From: Stygiobacter sp.
GTDB lineage: Bacteria; Pseudomonadota; Alphaproteobacteria; Rhodospirillales; Magnetospirillaceae
NCBI GenBank assembly: GCA_006218045.1
Contig: VBWB01000005.1
Span: forward strand, 124,001 to 188,000
Direction: 5' to 3'
DNA: 64,000 nt
Part shown: in pieces, positions 1 through 8,788 of the stretch
Position numbering within the stretch: position 1 is the first letter of the stretch
Layout of the letters: each line of letters begins with the position of its first letter
The notes under the pieces: model-generated
What the model was told of the DNA's origin: nothing
Seen by the model: the letters and a program-made list of their open reading frames with translations, nothing else
Databases searched by the model: none
Program-made: the position numbers and the translations under genes

Positions 1-159
1 GACATGGCCCATGTGCAACAGGTCGAACACCCCGTGGCACAGCACCACCTTGCGTCCTTCGTCCTGGGCTTGTTTGGCGATCTCGGCCAATTCCTGGAGT
101 GACTGGATCTTGCTCCGCACGCTGGTGTGCGAGGCGGGATTGGCCGTCTCGTTGCCCAT
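1..159 (-). CDS. Nucleotidyltransferase, RfaE2/cytidylyltransferase type (partial, C-terminus off the left edge)
   Basis: The reverse strand reads from an ATG at 157-159 for 53 codons without a stop to the window edge. Around residues 41-52 it has the signature C-H-G-V-F-D-L-L-H-M-G-H, the nucleotide-binding HxGH motif of cytidylyltransferase-like enzymes. Such enzymes activate sugar or polyol phosphates (ADP-heptose synthase C-terminal domain, glycerol-3-phosphate cytidylyltransferase). A leader of about 35 residues before the core fits the RfaE2 type. It lies 10 bases downstream of the epimerase gene on the same strand and is probably cotranscribed with it. Substrate cannot be assigned from the fragment; a heptose substrate is an inference from gmhA and a heptose-type pyrophosphorylase elsewhere in the window. 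Confidence 0.8.
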   Translation of the reverse strand, partial: MGNETANPASHTSVRSKIQSLQELAEIAKQAQDEGRKVVLCHGVFDLLHMGHV

Positions 160-169
160 CTGATTTTCC

Positions 170-1186
170 TTACCCTGGCTGCTTGCCGAGAAACTTGAAC
201 CAATCCGCGGTGGCGGTCTTAATGCTGTCGGGATCCCAGACCGGGGCCTCTCGCCAATAATCGATGTGGCGCAGCATCTCCGCCACGCCCTGTTCCAGCG
301 AAACCTTCGGCTTCCACCCCAGGCGTTGGGTGATGCGGGTGGTGTCGGCGAAGGTACAGTCGGGTTCGCCCGGCCGCTTGGGGATATAGGTGACCGGCCC
401 CTCGAGCAATTGCACCAGACGGTTGACGGAATAGGTGTTGCCGGAGCCGACGTTCATGACCTCGCCGCTCAGGCTGGAGGCGGCGGCCATGGCGAAGGCA
501 TCGACCACATCGGTGACGAAGGTGAAATCGCGGGTCTGCGTGCCGTCGCCGACGACGGTGAAAGGCTTGCCCGCCAGCTTCTGCGCCAGAAACACGCCGA
601 AGACGGCGCCATAGGTGCCCGATGTGCGGGACCGTGGGCCATAGACGTTGAACAGACGCAGGGCCACCGACGGGATATCATAGGTCTGGCACCAATGCAG
701 GACGTACTGCTCGGCCACCCATTTGGTCAGGGCATAGGGGTACATGGGCCGTGCTTGGGCCGTTTCCGGTGTCGGATAAGCATCGGGAACGCCATAACAG
801 GACGACGACGCGGCATAGACCAGCCGCTGCACCCCGACCGCCCGCGCGGCTTCCAGCAACGCGCAGGTGCCGTCCACATTGGCGTTGTGATAGGCCGTCG
901 GCTGCTGGATCGAAGGAACGATATCGGCCAGGGCGGCCAGATGGAACAGCCACTGGCAGCCGGCCAGGATGGCCTTCAGGTCATCGCATTGCTCGATGGT
1001 CCGCTGGAACAGGGAAAGATTGGGGTGATCCTTCAGGTGCTGCAGATTTTCCGGCCGACCGGTGGAAAAATTGTCGATCACGGCAACCCGGTGGCCATCA
1101 TTGAGCAAGCGCTCGACCAAATGACTGCCGATAAAACCGGCGCCTCCGGTGACCACACATTTTTTGCCAGCTGAAGAAGCGCTCAT
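170..1186 (-). CDS. NAD-dependent epimerase/dehydratase (UDP-hexose 4-epimerase type)
   Basis: A 338-residue extended short-chain dehydrogenase. The Rossmann motif GGAGFIG sits at residues 14-20 and the catalytic pair Y151/K155 lies in YPYALTK, with an upstream serine cluster at 127-129. This family interconverts or dehydrates UDP- or GDP-sugars in the cytoplasm, and the closest feel is a UDP-glucose/GlcNAc 4-epimerase. The start was placed at 1186 because the protein then begins eleven residues before the nucleotide-binding beta strand; the open frame continues to 1249 without family-like sequence. Its 3' end is 10 bases from the nucleotidyltransferase at the left edge. The exact sugar is not determinable from sequence alone. 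Confidence 0.85.
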   Translation of the reverse strand: MSASSAGKKCVVTGGAGFIGSHLVERLLNDGHRVAVIDNFSTGRPENLQHLKDHPNLSLFQRTIEQCDDLKAILAGCQWLFHLAALADIVPSIQQPTAYHNANVDGTCALLEAARAVGVQRLVYAASSSCYGVPDAYPTPETAQARPMYPYALTKWVAEQYVLHWCQTYDIPSVALRLFNVYGPRSRTSGTYGAVFGVFLAQKLAGKPFTVVGDGTQTRDFTFVTDVVDAFAMAAASSLSGEVMNVGSGNTYSVNRLVQLLEGPVTYIPKRPGEPDCTFADTTRITQRLGWKPKVSLEQGVAEMLRHIDYWREAPVWDPDSIKTATADWFKFLGKQPG

Positions 1187-1281
1187 GCGTTGGATCGTTT
1201 CCCGTATGCGCCGAGCCCCCCGCAAGGGTGTTTTACGGCGAGTTTGCATCTTATCCTGTTCAGGAAGGGTGTTATTTACCC

Positions 1282-2103
1282 TTACGTTTGAACCGGCGCA
1301 AGTTTTTCGGGGAGAGCCGCCAACAAGCCTTGAGCAAAGGCCTCGAAGCCTCTGGCATTGAGGTGCAATCCGTCGAATCGCATGTCCCCGCCAAGATCCG
1401 CATCGGTATCGGGACCGGGCAAAACATTGGCCGTGGATGAAATCACCGCGTTTTGCGCGGCGATGATCTGCGGCCCGTCGATGTCGCGCAAGCGCGCGGC
1501 CCGGCAGACGATCATCGGCGCATCGACGCCGGCATGGCGGACCTGGTCGATGATGGCGCGCAACGACCGCTCATAGACCGCCTGTGCCGTGCCGTATTGG
1601 GCGTCGGATTCGCCTTGGTGCCAAAAAACATGGGTGAAGCGCAGCCCCAGGGCGTGGGTCTGGCGGATGGCGTCCGGGATGCGCCGGCACAGCTCGCCCC
1701 CGGGGGGCCAATGGGCGATGCGGGTGCCGCCGATGGCCACCGGGACCAGAATCACCGTCTGATACAGTCCCGACTCGAGGACGCGGCGGCCAAAGCGCAG
1801 CCAGACGCTGCCCCCCTGGCCCGAAGCCCCCAGCAGCGGGTCGCGGGCGACGTAGCAGCGGCCCCGATACAGATTGTAGACACCGGGGACGGCATCCATG
1901 GGATCCGTTCCGGCATTGGCGGCGTTGCTTTGCCCGGCCAGCAAGGCAACCATGGTTCGCCCCGATGCCACCTGGGGCAACGGCACTTCCTCGGGGTTTT
2001 GCTGATGGTCGTCCGGTTCGCCGCACACCGGCTTCAGCACGCCGGCGCGGACCAGGCGGCCACGCAGGCCCATGTCGATCAAAAGGTCGCCGAGACGTGC
2101 CAT
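1282..2103 (-). CDS. Sialate O-acetylesterase-like (SASA/DUF303, SGNH-fold) protein
   Basis: 273 residues. A GQSN block at residues 57-60, a central WHQGESD block and a C-terminal DGLHLN block match the SASA family, in which the Ser of GQSN and the Asp/His of DxxH form the catalytic triad; these esterases remove O-acetyl groups from sugars. The start at 2103 is chosen because it lies only 4 bases after the stop of the upstream membrane-protein gene; the frame stays open to 2238 inside that gene. The first 45 residues before the esterase core look unrelated and have no signal peptide, so a cytoplasmic or partner-dependent location is likely. It probably works with the adjacent membrane protein on an acetylated glycan. 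Confidence 0.75.
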   Translation of the reverse strand: MARLGDLLIDMGLRGRLVRAGVLKPVCGEPDDHQQNPEEVPLPQVASGRTMVALLAGQSNAANAGTDPMDAVPGVYNLYRGRCYVARDPLLGASGQGGSVWLRFGRRVLESGLYQTVILVPVAIGGTRIAHWPPGGELCRRIPDAIRQTHALGLRFTHVFWHQGESDAQYGTAQAVYERSLRAIIDQVRHAGVDAPMIVCRAARLRDIDGPQIIAAQNAVISSTANVLPGPDTDADLGGDMRFDGLHLNARGFEAFAQGLLAALPEKLAPVQT

Positions 2104-2107
2104 GTCC

Positions 2108-4204
2108 TCAATCCTTGCGCATGAGCCGCCGGTGTATGGTGGGGCGGCGGTACTCCAGGTGCACGGTCGCGGTTCCGGGCGGAACGGCAACAGCCATTTG
2201 CACCATGTTGACCGGGACGATTTCGCTCGCCCGACCATCGATATGGGCCGTCCAGAACGGGGTCCAGGGTATGTTGATGACGGCGATGCCGCCCGTGGCC
2301 GAGCTGGTGCCGATGGTGACGCGATCGCCGCCTTGGGCGACGCCGGTGATCATCAGGTCCGTTTGCGGGCGTGCCGCCGGGATCGGGCCATCGGCGACGA
2401 CGATGCGGTGCAAGGCGTTGCTGCGGATGGCGGCGATTTTGTCGGTGACGCTCAGGGCCGAACCGTCAATCACGCCGTTTGCCGCATAGACGCGCGGCAG
2501 GTGCCGCCCCAGACGGTAAACCCGGATTTCCGGCGGCGAAAAGATTTCGTTGAAATAGCCTTTGATCCGTTGCGGCAACGGCTGCGACCGGCGCGTCGGC
2601 GCCGGTCCTTGCGGCCCGCTCACCTGTTCCAAGCCCTCCAGCGGAAGGGTCGAGAGGACGAAGCCCACATTGGCGGCGCGCAAGAGGTCAAGATCGACAT
2701 ATTTGCCAAGATCGTAGGACTGGCAGCATTTCAGATCAAAGGCGGATTGGCCGAAGGTGATGAAGCCTGACGACAAATCCTTTGACGGGTCATCGGGCAA
2801 CAGGCCCTTGTCCCAGTACTGCGCCACGGCGCTGAGAACCAGATTATAATAACCGTCCAGAGTTTCGATACCCGCCGGCCACAGCATATTGGGGCTGAGG
2901 CGATAGGGAACGACCACAACCCGGACCGGCCCATCCTGGCGCAACACCGAGGTGTCCAGACGCTCGACGGTGCTCAGCCCGGCCATGCCGCCCTCGGACA
3001 GCAGGACCGAGGCATAGGCGGCCTTGTAATAGGCCATGTTGCCCACGGCGAAAGCCATCAGGCCCAGAGCCAACCAGCGCGGCGTCGCATCGCGGTTGGC
3101 GCAGGCCAGGGCGATGGCCAGCGGCGCCAAGGCGATGGCGGTGAAATTGATATTGTTGAGGTTAAGTCCGGCCAGCAAAGCCAGACCGGGGATGGAGCGC
3201 CAGGGAACTTCCACCAGGACGGCGCCCGAACAAAGGGACAAAGCCAAAGCCAAAGCCACCCAGAGCAGGCGCTGCCGGTTCCGGGTCCACGACAACAGCA
3301 GGGCCAGGGCGGTCAGCGGCCATAAGATCAGGGAGGTGTTGTTCAGGGCTATGTTCCACAGCATCTTGACCGTGTCGCCGGTGGCCCAGGAATAGCCGGT
3401 GCCGCGCAGGGTATAGGGCGCGATCAGCGCCTTGGCGAAAAACGATTCATGCCAATTCAGGGCGATGGCGGCCAGCAACACCAGCATGGCCGGCAGCGCC
3501 CGAAGCATTCCGCGCCGGCCCATCATCAAGCCGGCCAGGGGAATGGCGGGCAAGGCGGCCAAACCCGCGTGGGTCGGCAGGCAACTGGCCGAGTAAAGCA
3601 GGCTGGCACCAAGGATGCCGGGCCAATAATGGCGACGCCCCAGACGACCGACCGCGGCCCAGATTAACAGAGGAATGCCGGCATAGCCCAGACCGTGCGA
3701 CCATGTCGGACCGATGATGAATTCGTGGCCGAAAACGAACGATGCCGCCAGTGTGGCGGCGATCTGACGGTTGGTCCCGACGCAACGGGCCATGCGATAG
3801 GTGCCGAAGAATGCGATGCCGGAAACCAGCAGCTTATGGACGATCACGGCCGGCCAGAGCGGTAGAAACCACAGAAGCAGCCGTTCCAGCGACACATATT
3901 GGCCGGTAAAGGCGATCAGCCCGTCCACGTCGTTGCCGCCGGCAGCGGCAAAGCTGAATTGCTGTCCGGCCAGGGCCGCCGCATGCAGATGGGTCGGAAT
4001 GGCGGTGCCGATATTGACCGGCACATCCGAATACGACCACAACCCCATCCCCCAAAACTCGATGGTCGCGGCGATCACCCAGCACAGGCCGAACAGGATC
4101 ACCGTTTTGCGGCTTTGCGGTAGCCAGGGGCGCCACCACAAGACCATCAACGCCAGGGCTGTCACGGTCCACCGCAGGGCGATCAGGCTGCTCAGATAAT
4201 CCAT
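2108..4204 (-). CDS. Large multi-pass membrane protein, YfhO/GT-C-like
   Basis: 698 residues with roughly a dozen hydrophobic segments over the first 430 residues, then a soluble C-terminal domain of about 250 residues that ends in a beta-rich segment. This layout, with the segment TLDGYYN at the start of the soluble part, resembles YfhO/DUF6044-type membrane proteins that are suspected lipid-linked-sugar glycosyltransferases; the assignment is by architecture only. The start at 4204 (MDYLSS) is preferred because the 15 upstream codons to 4249 look non-coding. It forms a two-gene unit with the SASA-type esterase 4 bases downstream and is divergent from the epimerase operon at 4438. Confidence 0.55.
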   Translation of the reverse strand: MDYLSSLIALRWTVTALALMVLWWRPWLPQSRKTVILFGLCWVIAATIEFWGMGLWSYSDVPVNIGTAIPTHLHAAALAGQQFSFAAAGGNDVDGLIAFTGQYVSLERLLLWFLPLWPAVIVHKLLVSGIAFFGTYRMARCVGTNRQIAATLAASFVFGHEFIIGPTWSHGLGYAGIPLLIWAAVGRLGRRHYWPGILGASLLYSASCLPTHAGLAALPAIPLAGLMMGRRGMLRALPAMLVLLAAIALNWHESFFAKALIAPYTLRGTGYSWATGDTVKMLWNIALNNTSLILWPLTALALLLSWTRNRQRLLWVALALALSLCSGAVLVEVPWRSIPGLALLAGLNLNNINFTAIALAPLAIALACANRDATPRWLALGLMAFAVGNMAYYKAAYASVLLSEGGMAGLSTVERLDTSVLRQDGPVRVVVVPYRLSPNMLWPAGIETLDGYYNLVLSAVAQYWDKGLLPDDPSKDLSSGFITFGQSAFDLKCCQSYDLGKYVDLDLLRAANVGFVLSTLPLEGLEQVSGPQGPAPTRRSQPLPQRIKGYFNEIFSPPEIRVYRLGRHLPRVYAANGVIDGSALSVTDKIAAIRSNALHRIVVADGPIPAARPQTDLMITGVAQGGDRVTIGTSSATGGIAVINIPWTPFWTAHIDGRASEIVPVNMVQMAVAVPPGTATVHLEYRRPTIHRRLMRKD

Positions 4205-4437
4205 GGGTCGCGGTCTCTCGATCCGGCATGACGGGAACGCGCACAGCAAGGGTGCCGAGGCGCGTGGACGATGGATTAATCGAGTTTGCCCCCAGGCGCA
4301 ATCGCTCAGTGGGGGAGCGGGAAAACCGGGGTTCCCGCGAGGCCGTTTACCTTGTATCCGGCGGCTGATACCATGCGGCGCGCAAGGAAGGGCATCATCA
4401 CGTCCCCAATCCGGTCACGGCAAGGAGTATGGATTTC
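4205..4437. promoter_or_regulatory. Divergent intergenic region, no gene seen
   Basis: 233 bases separate the leftward membrane-protein gene from the rightward epimerase operon, so promoters for both should lie here. I see no convincing -35/-10 pair and no small gene. A good ribosome-binding site, AAGGAG at 4422-4427, precedes the epimerase. It sits only 1 base from an ATG at 4429 but 10 bases from the ATG at 4438, which decides the start in favour of 4438. Confidence 0.4.
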
Positions 4438-5382
4438 ATGAGCAAGGGCTTCAACATTCTGGTGACCGGTGGTGCCGGATATCTCGGCTCCATCATGGTG
4501 CCGGCGTTGCTGGCGGCTGGACATCGGGTGACCGTGCTCGACAATTTCATGTTCAAGCAAAGCTCGCTCAACCATTGCTGTGCCGATCCCAATTTTGCCG
4601 TGGTGAAGGGTGATTGCCGCGATGAAGCCTTGATGCGCAAGCTGTCGGCTGCGGTCGACGTGGTGATTCCCCTGGCCGCCCTGGTGGGGGCGCCCATGTG
4701 CAAAGCGGACCCGGTCGGTGCCGAGACCACCAATTTGCAGGCGCAATTGATGTTGCTGAAAATTCTCAGCCCCGATCAGCGCGTGTTGATGCCGATCACC
4801 AATTCCGGCTACGGCGTCGGCGAAAGCGGCAAATTCTGTACCGAGGAAACGCCGTTGCGGCCGCTTTCCCTGTATGGCATCCATAAGGTCGAAGTGGAAA
4901 AGGCCCTGCTGGATCGCGGTAATGCCATTTCTTTCCGTTTGGCCACGGTTTTCGGCATGGCGCCGCGCATGCGCATCGACCTGCTGGTCAACGATTTCGT
5001 CTATCGCGCCGTGTATGACCGCTTCGTCGTGCTGTTTGAAAGCCACTTCAAGCGCAATTACATCCATGTGCGCGATGTTACGGGCGCCTTCATGCATGGT
5101 CTGGATAATTTCGACACCATGAAGAACGAACCCTATAATGTCGGACTGTCCGACGCCAATTTGTCGAAGTATGAATTGTGTCAGCGCATTCAGCGGCATA
5201 TTCCTGATTTCGTCTTTCTCGAGGCCCCCGTCGGCGAAGATCCGGATAAGCGCGATTACATCGTTTCCAACGAAAAAATCGAACGGACCGGTTTCGAGCA
5301 GGCCCATGGGCTCGATTTCGGCATCGCCGAACTGATCAAGGGCTACACCATGATCAAGAACACCGTTTACGGAAACATCTGA
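4438..5382 (+). CDS. NAD-dependent epimerase/dehydratase
   Basis: 314-residue extended short-chain dehydrogenase with GGAGYLG at residues 11-17 and the catalytic Y146/K150 pair (YGIHK). It acts on a nucleotide-activated sugar in the cytoplasm; the residues around 84-90 (VGAPMCK) and a long insert after residue 150 set it apart from plain GalE enzymes, so epimerase versus reductase is open. It is followed after 4 bases by an NDP-sugar pyrophosphorylase, which suggests that the two make one activated sugar. First gene of a rightward operon that runs to 9822. Confidence 0.8.
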   Translation: MSKGFNILVTGGAGYLGSIMVPALLAAGHRVTVLDNFMFKQSSLNHCCADPNFAVVKGDCRDEALMRKLSAAVDVVIPLAALVGAPMCKADPVGAETTNLQAQLMLLKILSPDQRVLMPITNSGYGVGESGKFCTEETPLRPLSLYGIHKVEVEKALLDRGNAISFRLATVFGMAPRMRIDLLVNDFVYRAVYDRFVVLFESHFKRNYIHVRDVTGAFMHGLDNFDTMKNEPYNVGLSDANLSKYELCQRIQRHIPDFVFLEAPVGEDPDKRDYIVSNEKIERTGFEQAHGLDFGIAELIKGYTMIKNTVYGNI

Positions 5383-5386
5383 CGCC

Positions 5387-6100
5387 ATGTCCGTGCCGGC
5401 GGGTTTGCAAGGGATCAACGTGGCGGTTCTGGCCGGTGGCCTGGGGACGCGGGTCGCCGGTATTCTGGGGGAGACCCCCAAGGTTCTGGCGCCGGTGGGG
5501 GGTCGGACCTTCCTGGACCATCTGCTGGATCACCTCGCCCATCTGGGGGCGGGACGGGTGATCTTGTGTCTGGGGCATCTGGCGGACGCGGTGATCGAGC
5601 ACCTGCAAGCCCATCCGGCCCCGCTTCCGCTGCAATGGGTGGTCGAGTCCGAGCCGTTGGGAACGGCGGGGGCATTGGCGCTCGCGCGCCCCTTGTTCGA
5701 TAGCGATCCGGTGCTGGTGGTGAATGGTGACACTTGGCTGGCCGCCGATTTCGCCGCCTTCCTGGTGCGCCATCACTCCCAACCGGTGGCCGCCACCTTG
5801 CTGTGCGTACCGGTGCCGGACATCGCCCGTTATGGCGCCGTCGAGATCGACGACCAGGGCCATGTCCTGGCTTTTTCCGAGAAGGGCGGCAATGGTCCCG
5901 GATGGATCAATGGCGGGGCCATGCTTCTGTCCAAGACCATACTTGACGGTTTGCCGGGGCGCGGTTCGCTGGAACGCGATGTGTTGGCCGTTCTACCGCC
6001 GGGGCAATTGGGCGGATTTGCCGCCGACGGGGCCAAATTCATCGATATCGGCACGCCTGAAACTTTGCGGTTGGCGGATACGGTGGTTGGCCAAGCTTGA
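5387..6100 (+). CDS. NDP-sugar pyrophosphorylase (sugar-1-phosphate nucleotidyltransferase, HddC-like)
   Basis: 237 residues of the nucleotidyltransferase GT-A fold. Residues 13-21 give the LAGGLGTR nucleotide-binding loop, followed by PKVLAPV with the substrate-binding lysine, and VNGDTW as the metal-binding aspartate region near residue 112. It would condense NTP and a sugar-1-phosphate. The compact size and the loop type fit HddC (D-glycero-D-manno-heptose-1-phosphate guanylyltransferase) better than RmlA or GalU, but this is not proof. GmhA is encoded at 44448, which would supply the heptose branch; no HddA kinase or GmhB phosphatase was found in the window. Confidence 0.75.
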   Translation: MSVPAGLQGINVAVLAGGLGTRVAGILGETPKVLAPVGGRTFLDHLLDHLAHLGAGRVILCLGHLADAVIEHLQAHPAPLPLQWVVESEPLGTAGALALARPLFDSDPVLVVNGDTWLAADFAAFLVRHHSQPVAATLLCVPVPDIARYGAVEIDDQGHVLAFSEKGGNGPGWINGGAMLLSKTILDGLPGRGSLERDVLAVLPPGQLGGFAADGAKFIDIGTPETLRLADTVVGQA

Positions 6101-6140
6101 GCCGGCGCGCCCCTCAACCTGACGGACAAGGATAGCATCT

Positions 6141-6872
6141 TTGGGTATCTCCTGGTCTTTGGGCGCCTGGCGCCCGGTGTTGCGGCACGTTGGTGACGTG
6201 CGCGCGGTGGCCATCACCATCGACGACGCCCCCACCCCCGAAACCATGCCGGCCATGCTCGACCTGCTGGACCATTACCAGGCCAAGGCCACGTTCTTCA
6301 TGTCCGGCTGCCGGGCGGTGGCGCATGAGGCCCTGGTCGCCGACACCGTGGCCCGCGGCCATGCCGTCTATGCCCATGGCTGGGACCATATCCGCCTGGA
6401 CCGCGTCGGTTCCGACCGTCTGATCGCCGACATGGAAAAATGCGAGGCTCTGCTGGCGCGGCACCGCCCCACCCCCAGCCCCTATCTGGTGCGTTTGCCC
6501 TATAACGGCGGCTATCGCAACGCCAAGGTGCATCGGGCGCTGCAACGGTGGCAGCCCGGCTGCCAGATCGCCCATTGGGGCCCCAGCACCGAGGACCACC
6601 TGATTTCCACCCGCTGCCAAAACGACGCCGATATCGGCCCGCATTGCGCCGCCGAAGTCGATCGCATCCTGGCCGATCCCCGCCTGCCCGGCGCCATCAT
6701 CCTGATGCACGACCAGCCCATCAACGAACGGCCCGGCGCCCAGTTCAAGGCCGCCGTCACGGTGGAATTGCTGCGCCAGTTGCTCGATCGCTTGAGCGGC
6801 GCCGGCTATGCCTGCGTCACCATTCCCCCCGCGCCCTCCGCCCCCTGGTGGTCGCGCTACGCCCTGGTTTGA
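6141..6872 (+). CDS. Polysaccharide deacetylase (NodB/CE4 family)
   Basis: 243 residues. The five CE4 motifs can be followed: TIDDAPT (catalytic and metal Asp) near residue 30, an HGWDH metal-binding pair near 78, RLPYNGG near 116, and ILMHDQ near the C-terminal end with the last histidine. CE4 enzymes remove N- or O-acetyl groups from saccharides using a divalent metal. No signal peptide or membrane anchor is visible, so the substrate may be a lipid-linked sugar on the cytoplasmic face. The start is a TTG at 6141 after a GGACAAGGA ribosome site; no ATG fits. The next gene begins 3 bases after the stop. Confidence 0.82.
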   Translation: MGISWSLGAWRPVLRHVGDVRAVAITIDDAPTPETMPAMLDLLDHYQAKATFFMSGCRAVAHEALVADTVARGHAVYAHGWDHIRLDRVGSDRLIADMEKCEALLARHRPTPSPYLVRLPYNGGYRNAKVHRALQRWQPGCQIAHWGPSTEDHLISTRCQNDADIGPHCAAEVDRILADPRLPGAIILMHDQPINERPGAQFKAAVTVELLRQLLDRLSGAGYACVTIPPAPSAPWWSRYALV

Positions 6873-6875
6873 ACC

Positions 6876-8024
6876 ATGAGAATTCTGCACACCATACCCG
6901 GTCGCAATTGGGGCGGCATGGAACACCGGACCATCGAACAGGTGCGTTGGCTGGTCGCCCACGACCATCCGGTCTGGCTGGCCGCCCCCGTCGACGGCGA
7001 GCCCTTCGCCCGCGCCCAGGCCCTGGGCCTGCCGGTCATCGCCTTCAATTTCGACCGGCCCTGGCGGCTGCCGACCATGACCGCCCTGCGCGCCATCGTC
7101 AGACAGCACCGCATCGACATCATCGACACCCATGTCACCCGGGATGCCAAGGCGGCCATGGGCTGCATGGATCTGTGCGCGGTGGTGCGTTCGCGCCATG
7201 TCAACCAACCGCTGAAGCCGTCGCTGGTGCGTCGGCTGCAATGGCGCATGGGCGCCGATCACATCATCACCGTGGCCCAATGCACCCGCGACCATCTGCG
7301 CGACATCGGTCTGGCCGATCCGGCCCGCAGCACCGCCATCGGCGGCTGGGCCGACGAAAAATTCTTCGAACTGCCCGACCCGGTGGCCACCCGCGCCCAG
7401 GTGCGCGACGAATGGGGGGTGGGCGCCGACGATTACGTCATCGTCTGCGTCGGCATGATCCGCCCCGACAAGGGGCAGGACCATCTGATCGGCGCCTTGG
7501 GCCTGATGAAACAACAGGGACTGACCCCCCGATTGGTCATCGTCGGCAGCGCCACCGCCGAGGCGGTTGAGTACGAACGCGCCCTGTCCACCCAAGCGCA
7601 CGCTCTGGGGGTGGATGGTCAGATCAGCTTCACCGGCTATCGCGACGATGTCGCCCGCATGATGATCGCCGGCGATCTGGTGGTCATTCCATCCCTGACC
7701 GAGGCCCAGCCCCGCGTCGCCGTCCAGGCCTTCGCCACCGCCCGACCGGTGGTGGCCAGCGCGGTCGGCGGCGTGCCGGAAATCGTGGTGGATGGCGAGA
7801 CCGGCTGGCTGGTGCCGCCCGCCGACCGCCCGGCCCTGGCCGCCGCCATCACCAAGGTGATGAACGACCCCGCCGGCGCCGGCGCCATGGCCGCCGGGGC
7901 CCGCGCTTTGGCCGAGAATTCCATGCGCTTCGATCATCGCATGGCCGAAACCCTGGCGACCTACCAGACCGCCATCACCCGGGCCAAGGCCCGGCTGGTG
8001 CCGCCGTTCCGGGGCCTGCCATGA
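6876..8024 (+). CDS. Glycosyltransferase family 4 (GT4)
   Basis: 382 residues with a GT-B layout: an N-terminal acceptor domain with GRNWGGME at residues 9-16, and a C-terminal donor domain with VGMIRPDKGQ near 190 and the E-x7-E-like block in SLTEAQPRVAVQAF near 275. GT4 enzymes transfer a sugar from a nucleotide donor with retention at the anomeric centre. Its end overlaps the next gene by 4 bases (ATGA), which indicates translational coupling. Donor and acceptor cannot be read from sequence. Confidence 0.85.
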   Translation: MRILHTIPGRNWGGMEHRTIEQVRWLVAHDHPVWLAAPVDGEPFARAQALGLPVIAFNFDRPWRLPTMTALRAIVRQHRIDIIDTHVTRDAKAAMGCMDLCAVVRSRHVNQPLKPSLVRRLQWRMGADHIITVAQCTRDHLRDIGLADPARSTAIGGWADEKFFELPDPVATRAQVRDEWGVGADDYVIVCVGMIRPDKGQDHLIGALGLMKQQGLTPRLVIVGSATAEAVEYERALSTQAHALGVDGQISFTGYRDDVARMMIAGDLVVIPSLTEAQPRVAVQAFATARPVVASAVGGVPEIVVDGETGWLVPPADRPALAAAITKVMNDPAGAGAMAAGARALAENSMRFDHRMAETLATYQTAITRAKARLVPPFRGLP

Positions 8025-8788
8025 CCAACCCGCCCCCCCGTCTGTCGGCCCTGGTGGTTGCCCATAACGAGGAAAAGCGGCTGCAAGCCTGTCTCGAACG
8101 GCTGACCTTCGCCGACGAAATCGTCGTGCTGCTGGACAAGTGCACCGACGGCAGCAAGGCCATCGCCGCCCGTTTCACCGATCGCTTGCTGGAAGGCCGC
8201 TGGGATATGGAAGGCGAGCGCCGCAACACCGGCATCGCCTTTTGTACCGGCGACTGGGTGCTGGAAGTGGACGCGGACGAGCACGTCACCCCGGAGCTGG
8301 CGGTGGAAATCCGTGCCACCATCAACGCCACCGCCTTCGACTGGCACGAAATCCCGGTGGACAATTACATCGGCGACCGTCTGGTCCGCCATGGCTGGGG
8401 CGGGTCCTTCGGCAAAGCCGCTTATCCCGGCCTGTTCCGCAAAGACGCCAAGACCTGGGGGAAGGACCGCGTTCACCCCAGTCTGATCTGGCGCGGGCGC
8501 AAGGGGCCGATGCTGACGCACCGGGTCAACCATTACGTTGATCGCAATATCTCGGACATGATCCGCCGCCTGGACAGCTATTCCAGCGCCAAGGCGCGTG
8601 ATTTGCGCGAGCGCGGCGAAACCTGGGGCTCGACCGCCAGCAACGTGCGGCGCATGGTGTCGCGGTTCTGGAAATGCTACGTCTCGCGCAAGGGATACCG
8701 CGAGGGCGGCTATGGCTTCATCATCGCCGTCTGCGCCGCGCTTTATCCCATGTTGTCGCACCTGAAAGCCCGGCTGGAGAAAGAATGA
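8021..8788 (+). CDS. Glycosyltransferase family 2 (WaaE/KdtX-like)
   Basis: 255 residues. The GT-A fold starts with SALVVAHNEEKRL at residues 8-20, then DKCTDGS, and the metal-binding DxD in EVDADEH near residue 89. A long basic C-terminal part and a membrane-proximal hydrophobic stretch near the end match the WaaE/KdtX-type beta-glucosyltransferases of the lipopolysaccharide core, an inference from the family. Overlaps both neighbours by 4 bases, so it is tightly coupled in the operon. Confidence 0.82.
   Translation: MTNPPPRLSALVVAHNEEKRLQACLERLTFADEIVVLLDKCTDGSKAIAARFTDRLLEGRWDMEGERRNTGIAFCTGDWVLEVDADEHVTPELAVEIRATINATAFDWHEIPVDNYIGDRLVRHGWGGSFGKAAYPGLFRKDAKTWGKDRVHPSLIWRGRKGPMLTHRVNHYVDRNISDMIRRLDSYSSAKARDLRERGETWGSTASNVRRMVSRFWKCYVSRKGYREGGYGFIIAVCAALYPMLSHLKARLEKE

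Noticed and set aside
6114..7937. A 607-codon leftward open frame across the deacetylase and GT4 genes
   Set aside because: It spans two genuine genes on the other strand and has no family-like motifs.
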